From positions 1 to 57,427 of the forward strand of contig JAYOLL010000024.1 in NCBI GenBank assembly GCA_038120295.1: a stretch of DNA of 57,427 nt, given 5' to 3'. Position numbers and translations under genes: made by a program. The DNA comes from JAYOEY01 sp038120295. Lineage in GTDB: Bacteria > Pseudomonadota > Alphaproteobacteria > MPNO01 > UBA2964. Positions 23,890-32,391 of this stretch are shown here, piece by piece. Under the pieces are notes generated by a model. The model had not been told where the DNA came from. It did no database searches and saw nothing but the letters and a program-made list of their open reading frames with translations. Position 1 is the first letter of the stretch. Each line of letters opens with the position of its first letter.

Positions 23890-24417
23890 ATGACCACCAA
23901 GGCAAAGACAACTACGGAAACCACCGCCAAGGCCGCGGAAGAGGTTTTCGAAACCGTTATGGAAACCGGCGCGCAGACCTTCGACAACATCGTCAAGGCC
24001 AGCGTCGACGCCGCCACCAAGGGCTACGAGAAGGCGACCGCCTACAGCGCCGCCGAGCTCGGCAAGACCACCGACGCCCTGAAGAAGGCCGAGAAGTTCG
24101 GTAAGGACAATGCTGCCACGTTTGACGCCGTTACCAAGGCGTGGACCGAGGGCATGGACGTGTACCGCACCCGCATGCTCGACAGCTGGAAGGACATGGC
24201 CGCCATGAACATGGCCTGCATGGACAAGATGATGGGCATGCAGAATCCGCAGGAAATGGCTACCGTTCAGATGGAGACCATGGTCGAGGTTTCGCAGAAG
24301 TCCGTCGCCAACGCGATCGAGCTCAACAAGATCGCCTTCGACATGTTCGCCAAGGCTGCCGCGCCGGCCAAGGCGCGCGCTGAAGAGGTATTGGAAATGA
24401 CCATGAAGGCCGCCTGA
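23890..24417 (+). CDS. phaP: Phasin (PHA granule-associated protein)
   Basis: The ATG at 23890 has a perfect AGGAGG site seven bases upstream. The 175-residue product is helical and rich in Ala, Lys, Thr and Met with no domain cysteines, and holds the phasin-family segments FETVMETGAQTFDNIVKAS and VEVSQKSVANAIELNKIAFD. Phasins coat PHA granules and keep them dispersed. Codon choice is strongly biased towards C-ending codons, as in highly expressed genes. It is divergent from phaR and has its own very strong terminator. Confidence 0.9.
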   Translation: MTTKAKTTTETTAKAAEEVFETVMETGAQTFDNIVKASVDAATKGYEKATAYSAAELGKTTDALKKAEKFGKDNAATFDAVTKAWTEGMDVYRTRMLDSWKDMAAMNMACMDKMMGMQNPQEMATVQMETMVEVSQKSVANAIELNKIAFDMFAKAAAPAKARAEEVLEMTMKAA

Positions 24418-24444
24418 TCGAACTCAACCGATCCGGAAAAACAG

Positions 24445-24481
24445 CGGGCGGGATCTTCGGATCCCGCCCGTTTTGTTTTTT
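24445..24481 (+). terminator. Strong rho-independent terminator of the phasin gene
   Basis: A perfect 11-bp GC-rich stem (24445-24455 with 24460-24470) closed by a TTCG tetraloop is followed by TTTTGTTTTTT. This is one of the best terminators in the window and fits a highly expressed gene. Confidence 0.93.
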
Positions 24482-24519
24482 GCAGGTATTCCGCCTTCGC
24501 GGAAATCTACCTCAGATAA

Positions 24520-24927
24520 TCAGGACGTCAGCATCAGCTCCGCTTCGCCGTCGATCACAACCTTGTCGCCGACCGCGCAGACCGTTTCCATGGTGACGCG
24601 CTTGCGCTCGCGGTCGAGCGCCTTGACGGTGGCGGTTGTGACGACCGTGTCGCCGATCCGAACCGGGGCGCGGAATTTCAGCGACTGGCTTATATAAATG
24701 CAGCCGTAACCCGGCAGTTTCGTCCCGACCGTGGTGGAGATGAATCCGGCGCCCAGCATGCCGTGCGCGATACGCCCCTTGAACAGGGTTTTCGCCGCAA
24801 ATTCCTCGTCCAGATGGACCGGATTGTCGTCTCCCGACACCTCCGCGAATTTCACGATGTCTTCTTCCGTTACGGTCCGCTCATAGGTCGCGCTCTGGCC
24901 GACCTCCATCTCGTCGATAGTCGCCAC
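24520..24927 (-). CDS. phaJ: MaoC-like (R)-specific enoyl-CoA hydratase
   Basis: A 135-residue hot-dog-fold protein with the hydratase-2 signature DDNPVHLDEEFAAKTLFKG and RIAHGMLGAGF; the aspartate and histidine of DNPVH are the catalytic pair. PhaJ turns enoyl-CoA from fatty-acid oxidation into (R)-3-hydroxyacyl-CoA for PHA synthase. Its place two genes after phaC on the same strand, 20 bases after the DUF6489 gene, supports the PHA role, though other MaoC functions are possible. Confidence 0.82.
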   Translation of the reverse strand: MATIDEMEVGQSATYERTVTEEDIVKFAEVSGDDNPVHLDEEFAAKTLFKGRIAHGMLGAGFISTTVGTKLPGYGCIYISQSLKFRAPVRIGDTVVTTATVKALDRERKRVTMETVCAVGDKVVIDGEAELMLTS

Positions 24928-24947
24928 GTCTTGCTCCTGAATAGGGG

Positions 24948-25184
24948 TTAGTCTTTCTTGCCGCCCGCAAATTGGGACATCTGGTCCATGAAGGCTTTCT
25001 GCATCTGCTGCATCGCGTCGTTGCTTGCCGGATACCAGAGCTTCAGCATGTCTTCCGGCTTCATATCTTCGAGCCGCTTGCGCATTTCGTCGAGCATTTC
25101 CTTATGAAGCGCCTCGGTATCGGGGAGGCCGAGGAAGGCGCGGGCCTCTGCCGGCGTGCAGTCGATGTCGAAGGTGATCTTCAC
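24948..25184 (-). CDS. DUF6489-like protein of the PHA operon
   Basis: A 78-residue protein starting with GTG. Its beginning, VKITFDIDCTPAEARAFLGL, matches a small alphaproteobacterial family found after phaC. The rest is methionine- and lysine-rich (MLDEMRKRLEDMKPEDMLKLW and MQQMQKAFMDQM), resembling a granule-associated helix. The start codon and the phaC stop overlap in GTGA, which points to coupled translation and a role in PHA formation; function is otherwise unknown. The open frame upstream is the out-of-frame end of phaC and is not part of the gene. Confidence 0.75.
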   Translation of the reverse strand: MKITFDIDCTPAEARAFLGLPDTEALHKEMLDEMRKRLEDMKPEDMLKLWYPASNDAMQQMQKAFMDQMSQFAGGKKD

Positions 25185-27001
25185 GTCTTGACCTGCACGT
25201 AGGATCCGGGTGCGGCCTCGATGATTTTGAGCAGGCCGTCCCCCGGTTTGCGAGCGGCGATCTTGGCGCCAGACTTGCGCAGGTTCCACTTGTGCCAGTA
25301 GGGCCACCAGGAACCGGGCGTCTCGGTGGCGTCCGCCAGCCATTCGTCGCCCGACGCGTATTTCTCTCGCTTGGCGTTGGTCCAGTACTGGTATTTCTGC
25401 TTGGCGGGCGGGTTCACGATGCCGGCGATATGGCCGGACCCGGCCAGCGCGAAACGCTTCTCGCCCGCGAACAGGTTCATCGCCTTGAACACCGAATTAT
25501 AGGGCGCGATATGGTCTTCCTTCGTCGCCTGGAAGAAGGAAGGCGTTTCGATCGTGCTGAGATCGATCGGCGTGTCGAGTATTTCTACCCCGCCCGGTTC
25601 GACAAGCAGATTGTCCTGATACATGTTGCGCAGATATTCGAGCAGGAGCCGGCCGGGGAAGCGCGTCGAGTCCGCGTTCCAGAACAGAAGATCGAACGCC
25701 GCAGGGTCGCGGCCCATCAGGTAGTTGTTAACGACGAACGACCAGATCAGGTCGTTGGCCCGCAGCATGTTGAACGTCCAGGCCATCTGCTTGCCGTCCA
25801 GAAAGCCGTTCTTTTCCACCTCCGCCTCGACCACTTTGAGCTGCTGGTCGTCGGTAAAGACGCGGAGCTCTCCTGCCTCGGTGAAGTCGACCTGCGCGGC
25901 TAGGAAGGTCGCCGCCTTGACCCGGTCGTCGCCATGAGCCGTCATCCAGGCCAGCGTTGCAGACAGCAGCGTGCCGCCGATGCAGTAACCGATGGTCGTG
26001 ACCTCCCGTTCGCCGGAGGCCATTTCCACCGCCTGCAGGGCGGCGAGGATGCCATCCTGAACATACTCGTCGAAACCCTTGTCGCAGAGCGATGCGTCCG
26101 GGTTGACCCAGGATATCAGGAAAACGGTGTATCCCTGTTCCGACAGCCACTTGATGTATGAATTTTCGGGCTGAAGATCGAGGATATAGAACTTGTTGAT
26201 CCAGGGCGGCACGATCAAAAGCGGCCGTTTGTAGACCTGCTCGGTGAGCGGTTCGTACTGGATGAGCTGGAACAGCTCGTTCTGGAAGACGACGGAGCCG
26301 GGCGAGACGGCGATGTTCCTGCCGACTTCGAAGGCGTCCATGTCGGTCTGCGAAATCACCGGTGCGCCGTTGCTACGCTCCATGTCCGCCTGAAAGTTCC
26401 GCGCGCCGCGGATCAGGTTCTCCCCCCCGGTTTCCTGCGTTTCGCGGATAACCTCGGGGTTGGTCAGCGGGAAATTGGTCGGCGCGAAAGCATCGATCAT
26501 CTGCCGGGTATAGAAATCGAGCTTCTGCTCTGTATCCGCGTCGAGCCCTTCGGTCGCCGTCAGCACCTCTTTCAGCCAGCGCGCGTTCAGCAGGTAGGAC
26601 TGCTTGATAAAGTCGAAACAGGGGTTGGCTGTCCAGTCGGGATCGCGGAAGCGGCGGTCGCCGGGTTCAGGTTCGATGACCGGTTCGCCGGGTTCTGTCC
26701 CGCCGTTCAGCATGCGTTGGGTGGTCGACATCCAGAGCTTCTGATACCCGCTCCAGAGTTCTGTCTGCGCTTTCATCAGCGCGCTATTGTCGAAGCTCGT
26801 CTTTAACAGCGTTTCGACAATCTCGTTCGCCGAAGGGCCTTCAGGCGCAGACGGCGTATCCGGCATCGAGGCCGCGAAACTCTTCATCCATTCCGTCATC
26901 AGCGCCTGGCCCTGGGTTGCGAGATCGGCCATGCCCTGAAAGGCGTCGCTGAATGCGGCGCTGGAATCGGATGCGTCGTCAGGTTTCCGCTTATCGGTCA
27001 T
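25181..27001 (-). CDS. phaC: Class I polyhydroxyalkanoate synthase
   Basis: A 606-residue PHA synthase that polymerises (R)-3-hydroxyacyl-CoA. The lipase-like box is GYCIGGTLL with the catalytic cysteine C340; the other triad residues are D496 in KEDHIAPYNS and H524 in GSGHIAGIVNPP. The conserved PPWINKFYILDL segment is present. Length and lack of a phaE gene fit class I. The acidic N-terminus is longer than average. It overlaps the next gene by four bases. Upstream lies an inverted repeat GCATGGC-A-GCCATGC. Confidence 0.95.
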   Translation of the reverse strand: MTDKRKPDDASDSSAAFSDAFQGMADLATQGQALMTEWMKSFAASMPDTPSAPEGPSANEIVETLLKTSFDNSALMKAQTELWSGYQKLWMSTTQRMLNGGTEPGEPVIEPEPGDRRFRDPDWTANPCFDFIKQSYLLNARWLKEVLTATEGLDADTEQKLDFYTRQMIDAFAPTNFPLTNPEVIRETQETGGENLIRGARNFQADMERSNGAPVISQTDMDAFEVGRNIAVSPGSVVFQNELFQLIQYEPLTEQVYKRPLLIVPPWINKFYILDLQPENSYIKWLSEQGYTVFLISWVNPDASLCDKGFDEYVQDGILAALQAVEMASGEREVTTIGYCIGGTLLSATLAWMTAHGDDRVKAATFLAAQVDFTEAGELRVFTDDQQLKVVEAEVEKNGFLDGKQMAWTFNMLRANDLIWSFVVNNYLMGRDPAAFDLLFWNADSTRFPGRLLLEYLRNMYQDNLLVEPGGVEILDTPIDLSTIETPSFFQATKEDHIAPYNSVFKAMNLFAGEKRFALAGSGHIAGIVNPPAKQKYQYWTNAKREKYASGDEWLADATETPGSWWPYWHKWNLRKSGAKIAARKPGDGLLKIIEAAPGSYVQVKT

Positions 27002-27074
27002 GGTTCGGGCATTCCCTAAATGGCTCCGGCGCCTGTTCTTAACCGAATGGCTACGCCGTAACCAGCAAAGGGTT

Positions 27075-27089
27075 GCATGGCAGCCATGC
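27075..27089. promoter_or_regulatory. 15-base palindrome upstream of phaC
   Basis: GCATGGC and GCCATGC flank a single A, 73 bases before the phaC start codon, in the gap after the DUF1194 gene. It contains the GC-type core reported for some PhaR sites only in part, so the binding protein is unknown. Confidence 0.35.
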
Positions 27090-27123
27090 GCTATATGTAG
27101 GACAAAAAGAGCAGAACGACAGA

Positions 27124-27861
27124 TTACTGAAACAATTCAGCCCGTTTCTTATCATCCCAGGGGGTTCGGTCGGCGATTTCGCGGATCATTTTACGCAGAA
27201 TGCCTTCGGCGAAGCTCTTGCGATCCTTGACCTGCATCACGAACGAGCCCGGCCCGCCCGTCACCAGCGTCCGGAAATAGTCGGGCAAATCGGGCATGCT
27301 TTCGCGGTGGATGGCGAGCGCATTGATGACGATGCGGCGCTTGACGATGGCGTCGCGCACCAGATTGACGGTTTCACCCATCGTATTTGGACCGTCGCCG
27401 GAGATGTCGATCACGCGGCGGGTGCCTTCGAATTCGTTGGCATCGATCGAAGCGGCGGCGAAGGTAAGCGCTTCGCTGACGGCGTTGCCGCCAAAACAGA
27501 GATTGCGCGGCGCGGCGAGCACGCGTTTGCCGAAATCCTCGGCGCTTGCCCTGTCGTGGATGCGGGTCCAGCCGACCCCCATCTGGGTGCATTCGAAGCC
27601 CGCAAACTCGATATAGGCGACTGCGATGGAGCGCAGGAAGCCGTTGGTGATGGCGCGTTGCACGCGTTCATGCATCAGCGCGTCGGCGTAACCCTGACGC
27701 TGCAGCGCCATTTCCTCCTCGTCGATGCTGCCCGATGCATCCACGACGAAGGCAAGTTCGAGGTCGACGCCGGTCGGTCGCGGTGTCGGCGCGCCTTGCG
27801 CAAAAACAGGCGCAGCCGTCAGCAGGGCGGCTGCAGCCAGCAGCGCCAGCCGCGTCGTCAT
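27124..27861 (-). CDS. DUF1194 VWA-domain exported protein
   Basis: The ATG at 27861 gives 245 residues with a signal peptide (MTTRLALLAAAALLTAAPVFA). The von Willebrand A domain has an intact metal site, VVDASGSIDEEEMALQ, and later segments IDISGDGPNTMG and VINALAIHRES, characteristic of DUF1194 (PF06707). The open frame extends further upstream but that region is the end of the CoxL-like gene. The start overlaps its stop codon by one base (TGATG), so translation is probably coupled. Function of DUF1194 is not known; a periplasmic binding role is inferred. Confidence 0.88.
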   Translation of the reverse strand: MTTRLALLAAAALLTAAPVFAQGAPTPRPTGVDLELAFVVDASGSIDEEEMALQRQGYADALMHERVQRAITNGFLRSIAVAYIEFAGFECTQMGVGWTRIHDRASAEDFGKRVLAAPRNLCFGGNAVSEALTFAAASIDANEFEGTRRVIDISGDGPNTMGETVNLVRDAIVKRRIVINALAIHRESMPDLPDYFRTLVTGGPGSFVMQVKDRKSFAEGILRKMIREIADRTPWDDKKRAELFQ

Positions 27862-30185
27862 CAGGCGGCTTTCGCCTGATGGATGGTGCGCCACAGCTTT
27901 TCGGGTGTCAGCGGCATGTCGACATGGGTGACGCCGAGCGGTTGCAGCGCATTGATCACCGCGTTCATGACAGCCGGCAGCCCGCCGACATTGCCGGCTT
28001 CGCCGCACCCCTTGACCCCGAGCGGATTGGTCTCGGTCGGCACGGGGTTGGATTTCACTTCCATGAAGCTCATGTCGGAAGCCCGCGGCATGGCGTAGTC
28101 CATGAACGAGCCGGTGATGAGCTGCCCATCGTCATCATAGGCGATGACCTCCATCAGCGCCTGGCCGAGCCCCTGCGCGACGCCGCCCTGGATCTGGCCC
28201 TTGAGCAGCAGAGGGTTCATCACCGTGCCGACATCGTCGACGATGTTGTATTCGAGCACATCGACGACGCCGGTGTCCGGATCGATCTCGACCTCGCACA
28301 CATGACAGCCGTTCGGGTAGTTCATGATGTTGGCGGTATAGGTCGCGTCCTCATTAAGGCCCGGCTCCATGCCGTCCGGCAGGTTGCCCGGATTGGCAGC
28401 GGCCTTGGCGACTTCCGTAAAGGTAATCGTCCGGTCGGTTCCGGCGACCGAGAAAAGCCCTTCCGTGAAGACGATGTCCTCTTCCGCGGCTTCAAGCCGG
28501 TGTGCAGCAATCTTGCTGGCCTTCTCGATGACCTTGTCGGTGGCCATCAGGACGGCCGAGCCGCCGAGCGTGGCCGAGCGCGAGCCGCCGGTGCCGTGAC
28601 CGAACGCGACCTTCTCGGTGTCGCCCCAGACGTAATGCACGTCCTCCGGCTTCAGCCCGAGCTTGTCGCAGACGATCTGCTTGAACACGGTTTCATGTCC
28701 CTGACCCTGGGTGCAGGAACCCGCCATGATGGTCACCGTACCGCTGCGGTCGACGCGGATCTCGGCGGCTTCGATCCCTGGTGCGGCAGCGCGTTCGATG
28801 GTGTTCGAGACGCCGATGCCGCGCAGCTTGCCGGATTTTGCAGCTTCCGCACGGCGCGATTCGAAGCCGGTGTAATCGGCCATCTCCAGCGTCATATCCA
28901 TGTTCTTTTCGAACTCGCCGCAATCGTAGGTGAAGGTGAGTCCCGTCTTGAACGGCATCGCGTCCGGAGGAATGGTGTTGATCCGGCGCAACTCCACCGG
29001 GTCGATGCCGATTTCCTGGGCCGCGATGTCGATGATCCGTTCGATGGCGTAGGCCGCTTCCGGCCGCCCCGCGCCGCGATAGGGCGTTACCGGGTTGCAG
29101 TTGGTGATGACGCCTGTGACTTCGACATAAATCGACGGCGTGGTGTAGACGCCGGCGATTGTGCCGAGATTGTTGATCGCCGGGTTGGGCGTGGCCGATC
29201 CGATATACGCGCCGAGATTGGCGATCGATTTCACGCGCAGGCCTACGAATTTGTTTTCGTCATCCAGCCCGAGTTCGATTTCGAAAATATTGTCGCGTCC
29301 GCCGTAGTCCGACAGGAAAGCCTCCGACCGGTCGCCGGTCCATTTGACCGGGCGTCCAAGCAGCCTGGAGGCGAGCAGACAGAGCGGGCCTTCCGGATAG
29401 ATCGGCGATTTCATGCCGAAGCTGCCGCCGACATCGCCCGCGACGACCCGGACCTTGCTTTCCGGAACCTTGAGCACACGCCCGGCGAGCGTCGTGCGGT
29501 AGGGGTGGACGCCCTGCAGCGTGGTATAAAGCGTATAGCTGTCCTCGAACCGGTTGTAATCGCCGGTGCAGCCGCGTGGTTCCATAGTGGCCGCCATGAC
29601 GCGGGTGACGTCGAACCTGTGGCTGACGACACGGCTGGCCTTTCCGATCGCCGCATCGGTTGCGTCCCTGTCGCCGACGCTGTGAACGAAGCAGATATTG
29701 TCCGGGCAGTCGGGCCAGACGGCGGGCGCGCCGGGTTCAAGCGCCTTTTCCTCATCGGTGACGGCGGGCAGCGGTTCGTAATCCACCTCGACCAGATCGC
29801 AGGCGTCCTTGGCCTGGTTTTCGGTTTCGGCGACGACGACGGCGACGTAATCGCCGACCCGGCGGACGTATTCGCCCTGCAGCGGTTTCATCGGCGGCAC
29901 GAACATCGGAGAACCGTCCGGACGCTTGCGGCCCGAGCCGACCGGCAGGTCGCCCCAGCCCGAGGCGTCCCAGTCCTTCGCCGTGAGAACAAGTGCGACG
30001 CCGGGTGCAGCCTCGGCTGCAGCGGTGTCGATCGACTTGATGCGAGCATGGGCAAACGGTGAGCGCAATATCCATGCGCGTGCCGTATTCGGGAGTTTGA
30101 CATCGTCGACATAGCGTCCGCCACCGCTCAAAAGACGCGGGTCCTCGGATCGCGGGACCGCCTGCCCCAACGCATATTCGCCCAT
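27861..30185 (-). CDS. CoxL-like molybdopterin-binding subunit of the xanthine dehydrogenase family
   Basis: A 774-residue large subunit with the two domains of aldehyde oxidase and CO dehydrogenase (N-terminal hammerhead, then molybdopterin binding). Key points are GDVGGSFGMK (about 250-259), the active-site loop PYRGAGR (368-374) and the catalytic glutamate in GVKGCGEAG (E729). The loop AYRGAGR-type marks form II (not true CO dehydrogenase, which has AYxCSFR). No iron-sulfur or FAD subunit genes are adjacent. It overlaps the DUF1194 gene and is divergent from aapJ. Substrate unknown. Confidence 0.9.
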   Translation of the reverse strand: MGEYALGQAVPRSEDPRLLSGGGRYVDDVKLPNTARAWILRSPFAHARIKSIDTAAAEAAPGVALVLTAKDWDASGWGDLPVGSGRKRPDGSPMFVPPMKPLQGEYVRRVGDYVAVVVAETENQAKDACDLVEVDYEPLPAVTDEEKALEPGAPAVWPDCPDNICFVHSVGDRDATDAAIGKASRVVSHRFDVTRVMAATMEPRGCTGDYNRFEDSYTLYTTLQGVHPYRTTLAGRVLKVPESKVRVVAGDVGGSFGMKSPIYPEGPLCLLASRLLGRPVKWTGDRSEAFLSDYGGRDNIFEIELGLDDENKFVGLRVKSIANLGAYIGSATPNPAINNLGTIAGVYTTPSIYVEVTGVITNCNPVTPYRGAGRPEAAYAIERIIDIAAQEIGIDPVELRRINTIPPDAMPFKTGLTFTYDCGEFEKNMDMTLEMADYTGFESRRAEAAKSGKLRGIGVSNTIERAAAPGIEAAEIRVDRSGTVTIMAGSCTQGQGHETVFKQIVCDKLGLKPEDVHYVWGDTEKVAFGHGTGGSRSATLGGSAVLMATDKVIEKASKIAAHRLEAAEEDIVFTEGLFSVAGTDRTITFTEVAKAAANPGNLPDGMEPGLNEDATYTANIMNYPNGCHVCEVEIDPDTGVVDVLEYNIVDDVGTVMNPLLLKGQIQGGVAQGLGQALMEVIAYDDDGQLITGSFMDYAMPRASDMSFMEVKSNPVPTETNPLGVKGCGEAGNVGGLPAVMNAVINALQPLGVTHVDMPLTPEKLWRTIHQAKAA

Positions 30186-30259
30186 TTTCCAGCTTTCTCC
30201 GTCAGTGTGACTTGATACCCTAAGTGTAATAGAAATTATTCAGGAGGGTAGGGCGCGTA

Positions 30260-31276
30260 ATGAATATACGAAGAATTTTCACGATCCTGTCTCTTTCGGT
30301 CCTGTGGAGTTCAGCGGTCTCGTCGGCGACACTCGATACCGTCCTGAAACGGGGCTGGCTGTCATGCGGCGCGAGCGAAGGGTTGCCGGGCTTCACCTAT
30401 CCGGACGCAAAGAACCGCTGGCGGGGCATTGACGCCGATTTCTGTCGTGCGGTTGCGGCGGTGGTGCTGGGCGATCCGGAGAAATCGAAATTTACCGCAT
30501 TGACGTCGAAGGTTCGCTTCACCGCGCTTCAGTCCGGTGAAATCGATATCCTGCCGCGCAACACGACGTGGACGCAGACGCGCGACACTGCGCTGGGTCT
30601 GAATTTCGTCGGTGTAAATTTCTACGACGGGCAGGGGATCATGGTTCGCAAGTCGCTCGGGGTGAAAAGCGCCCGGGAGCTCGACGGCGCTGCGGTCTGC
30701 GTAAATGCGGGAACGACAACCGAGCTGAACCTCGCGGATTATTTTCGTAAGAACGGCATGCGTTATACACCCGTCGTGTTCGAGAAATCGGACGAGGTGG
30801 TAGCGGCCTATGCGGCAGGGCGTTGCGACGTCTACACCACCGATAAGTCCGGCCTCTACGCACAGAGGCTCAAGCTGAAGGATGCTTCCGCGCATATCGT
30901 TCTGCCGGAAACCCTGTCGAAGGAACCGCTGGGGCCGGTGGTGCGACAGGGCGACGACGCCTGGTTCAACATCGTTCGCTGGACGCTCTTTGCCCTGATC
31001 GGCGCTGAGGAACTCGGCATTACGTCGAAAAACGTCATAGAGCTGAAGAAGTCGGCAAACGATCCTCGCATAAAGCGTTTTGTCGGGGCAGAGGGCAAGG
31101 CGGGCGCCAATCTGGGGCTCGATCCGGAATGGGCCGTGCGCGCCATCGCCGCTGTCGGCAATTACGGGGAAATTTTCGACCGTCATTTCGGACCGAAGTC
31201 GCGGCTCAAAATCGATCGCGGGTTAAACCGGCTCTGGACCGAAGGCGGGCTGCACTACGCGCCGCCCATTCGATAG
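30260..31276 (+). CDS. aapJ: General amino-acid ABC transporter, periplasmic binding protein
   Basis: A 338-residue exported protein with a signal peptide (MNIRRIFTILSLSVLWSSAVSS). The mature part begins with TLDTVLKRGWLSCGASEGLPGF and continues GIDADFCRAVAAVVLGD, the profile of AapJ-type receptors that bind many L-amino acids. A good AGGAGGG site lies before the ATG. First gene of aapJQMP-thrC; divergent from the CoxL-like gene across 74 bases. Confidence 0.92.
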   Translation: MNIRRIFTILSLSVLWSSAVSSATLDTVLKRGWLSCGASEGLPGFTYPDAKNRWRGIDADFCRAVAAVVLGDPEKSKFTALTSKVRFTALQSGEIDILPRNTTWTQTRDTALGLNFVGVNFYDGQGIMVRKSLGVKSARELDGAAVCVNAGTTTELNLADYFRKNGMRYTPVVFEKSDEVVAAYAAGRCDVYTTDKSGLYAQRLKLKDASAHIVLPETLSKEPLGPVVRQGDDAWFNIVRWTLFALIGAEELGITSKNVIELKKSANDPRIKRFVGAEGKAGANLGLDPEWAVRAIAAVGNYGEIFDRHFGPKSRLKIDRGLNRLWTEGGLHYAPPIR

Positions 31277-31284
31277 GCCGCCAG

Positions 31285-32391
31285 ATGTCCCACGGTCCGT
31301 GGCGCGCAACAGGGCTTCGTCCGGTCCTCTGGCAGGTTGTCGCAGTCGTCGCGGTCGGTGCTGTTTGCGTCTTTGCGGTCTCCAACACGCTCGATAATCT
31401 GGCCGACCGCGGTATCGCCTCAGGCTTCGGGTTCATGTCCTCGACCGCCGGGTTCGGCATCGGGACAAGCCTGATCGCCTACGATGAATCCAGCACAATG
31501 GCACGGGCGTTTCTCGTCGGGTTGCTGAACACCCTTCTCGTATCCGTTCTCGGAATCCTGATTGCGACGGTTGTCGGAACGGCGGTCGGTATCGCACGCC
31601 TGTCCTCGAACTGGCTGCTCGCCCGAATCACAGAACTGTATGTAGAGGTTCTGCGCAACATCCCGCTGCTGCTCCAGATATTCTTCTGGTATTTCGCGGT
31701 GCTGCGAACGCTCCCGTCACCGCGCGGCAGCCATGCGATCGGCGATGTGGTTTTTCTGAATAACCGCGGGCTTTATTTGCCGGGAATGGAGGTCGGCGCG
31801 GGGTTCTGGGCCGCTCTGTGTGTCGGTGTATTGCTGGTGGGTGTGCCGGCCTGCCGCCGAAAGCTTGGGACCGCGCCTGTCTGGTTCTTGTGTGCTGCGC
31901 TGGTCGCGGCGGCATTGGCGACGACCGAATGGAAGGCGCCTGTCCTGCAAGGCTTCAATTTTCGGGGTGGTATCGTTCTCAGCCCGGAATTCGTCGCGCT
32001 GACCGTTGCGCTCTCGACCTATACCGCCGCATTCGTTGCGGAGGTGGTACGGGCGGGCATTCAGGCTGTGCCGCGGGGGCAGGTCGAAGCGGCGCGTGCC
32101 CTGGGTCTACGTCCCGGCGATGTCATGCAAAAGGTTGTCCTGCCGCAGGCCTTGCGCGTGATCGTCCCGCCGCTGACCAACCAGTATCTCAACCTCACCA
32201 AGAATTCGTCACTGGCGGCGGCCATCGCCTATCCCGATCTGGTTTCCGTTTTCGCCGGGACGGCGCTGAGCATCACGGGGCAGGCCGTTGAGATGATCGC
32301 GCTAGTGATGGCGGTTTACCTTGTTATCAGCCTGTCCATTGCGCTCGGCATGAATATTTACAACCGCGCGATTGCGCTGCGGGGGGCGTGA
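31285..32391 (+). CDS. aapQ: General amino-acid ABC transporter, permease AapQ
   Basis: A 368-residue inner-membrane protein with several hydrophobic segments and the permease EAA-type loop QVEAARALGLRPGDVMQKVV with PQALRVIVPPLTNQYLN. The long insert between the first transmembrane segments is typical for AapQ/BztB. The ATG at 31285, eight bases after aapJ, is chosen over the upstream frame that overlaps aapJ. It overlaps aapM by four bases. Confidence 0.92.
   Translation: MSHGPWRATGLRPVLWQVVAVVAVGAVCVFAVSNTLDNLADRGIASGFGFMSSTAGFGIGTSLIAYDESSTMARAFLVGLLNTLLVSVLGILIATVVGTAVGIARLSSNWLLARITELYVEVLRNIPLLLQIFFWYFAVLRTLPSPRGSHAIGDVVFLNNRGLYLPGMEVGAGFWAALCVGVLLVGVPACRRKLGTAPVWFLCAALVAAALATTEWKAPVLQGFNFRGGIVLSPEFVALTVALSTYTAAFVAEVVRAGIQAVPRGQVEAARALGLRPGDVMQKVVLPQALRVIVPPLTNQYLNLTKNSSLAAAIAYPDLVSVFAGTALSITGQAVEMIALVMAVYLVISLSIALGMNIYNRAIALRGA

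Noticed and set aside
27735..30062. 775-residue plus-strand open frame opposite the CoxL-like gene
   Set aside because: Composition is arginine- and histidine-rich without domains; the opposite strand encodes a complete molybdenum hydroxylase subunit.
27861..30185. True aerobic carbon monoxide dehydrogenase (CoxL form I)
   Set aside because: The active-site loop is PYRGAGR, not the AYxCSFR loop of form I, and coxM and coxS are absent.
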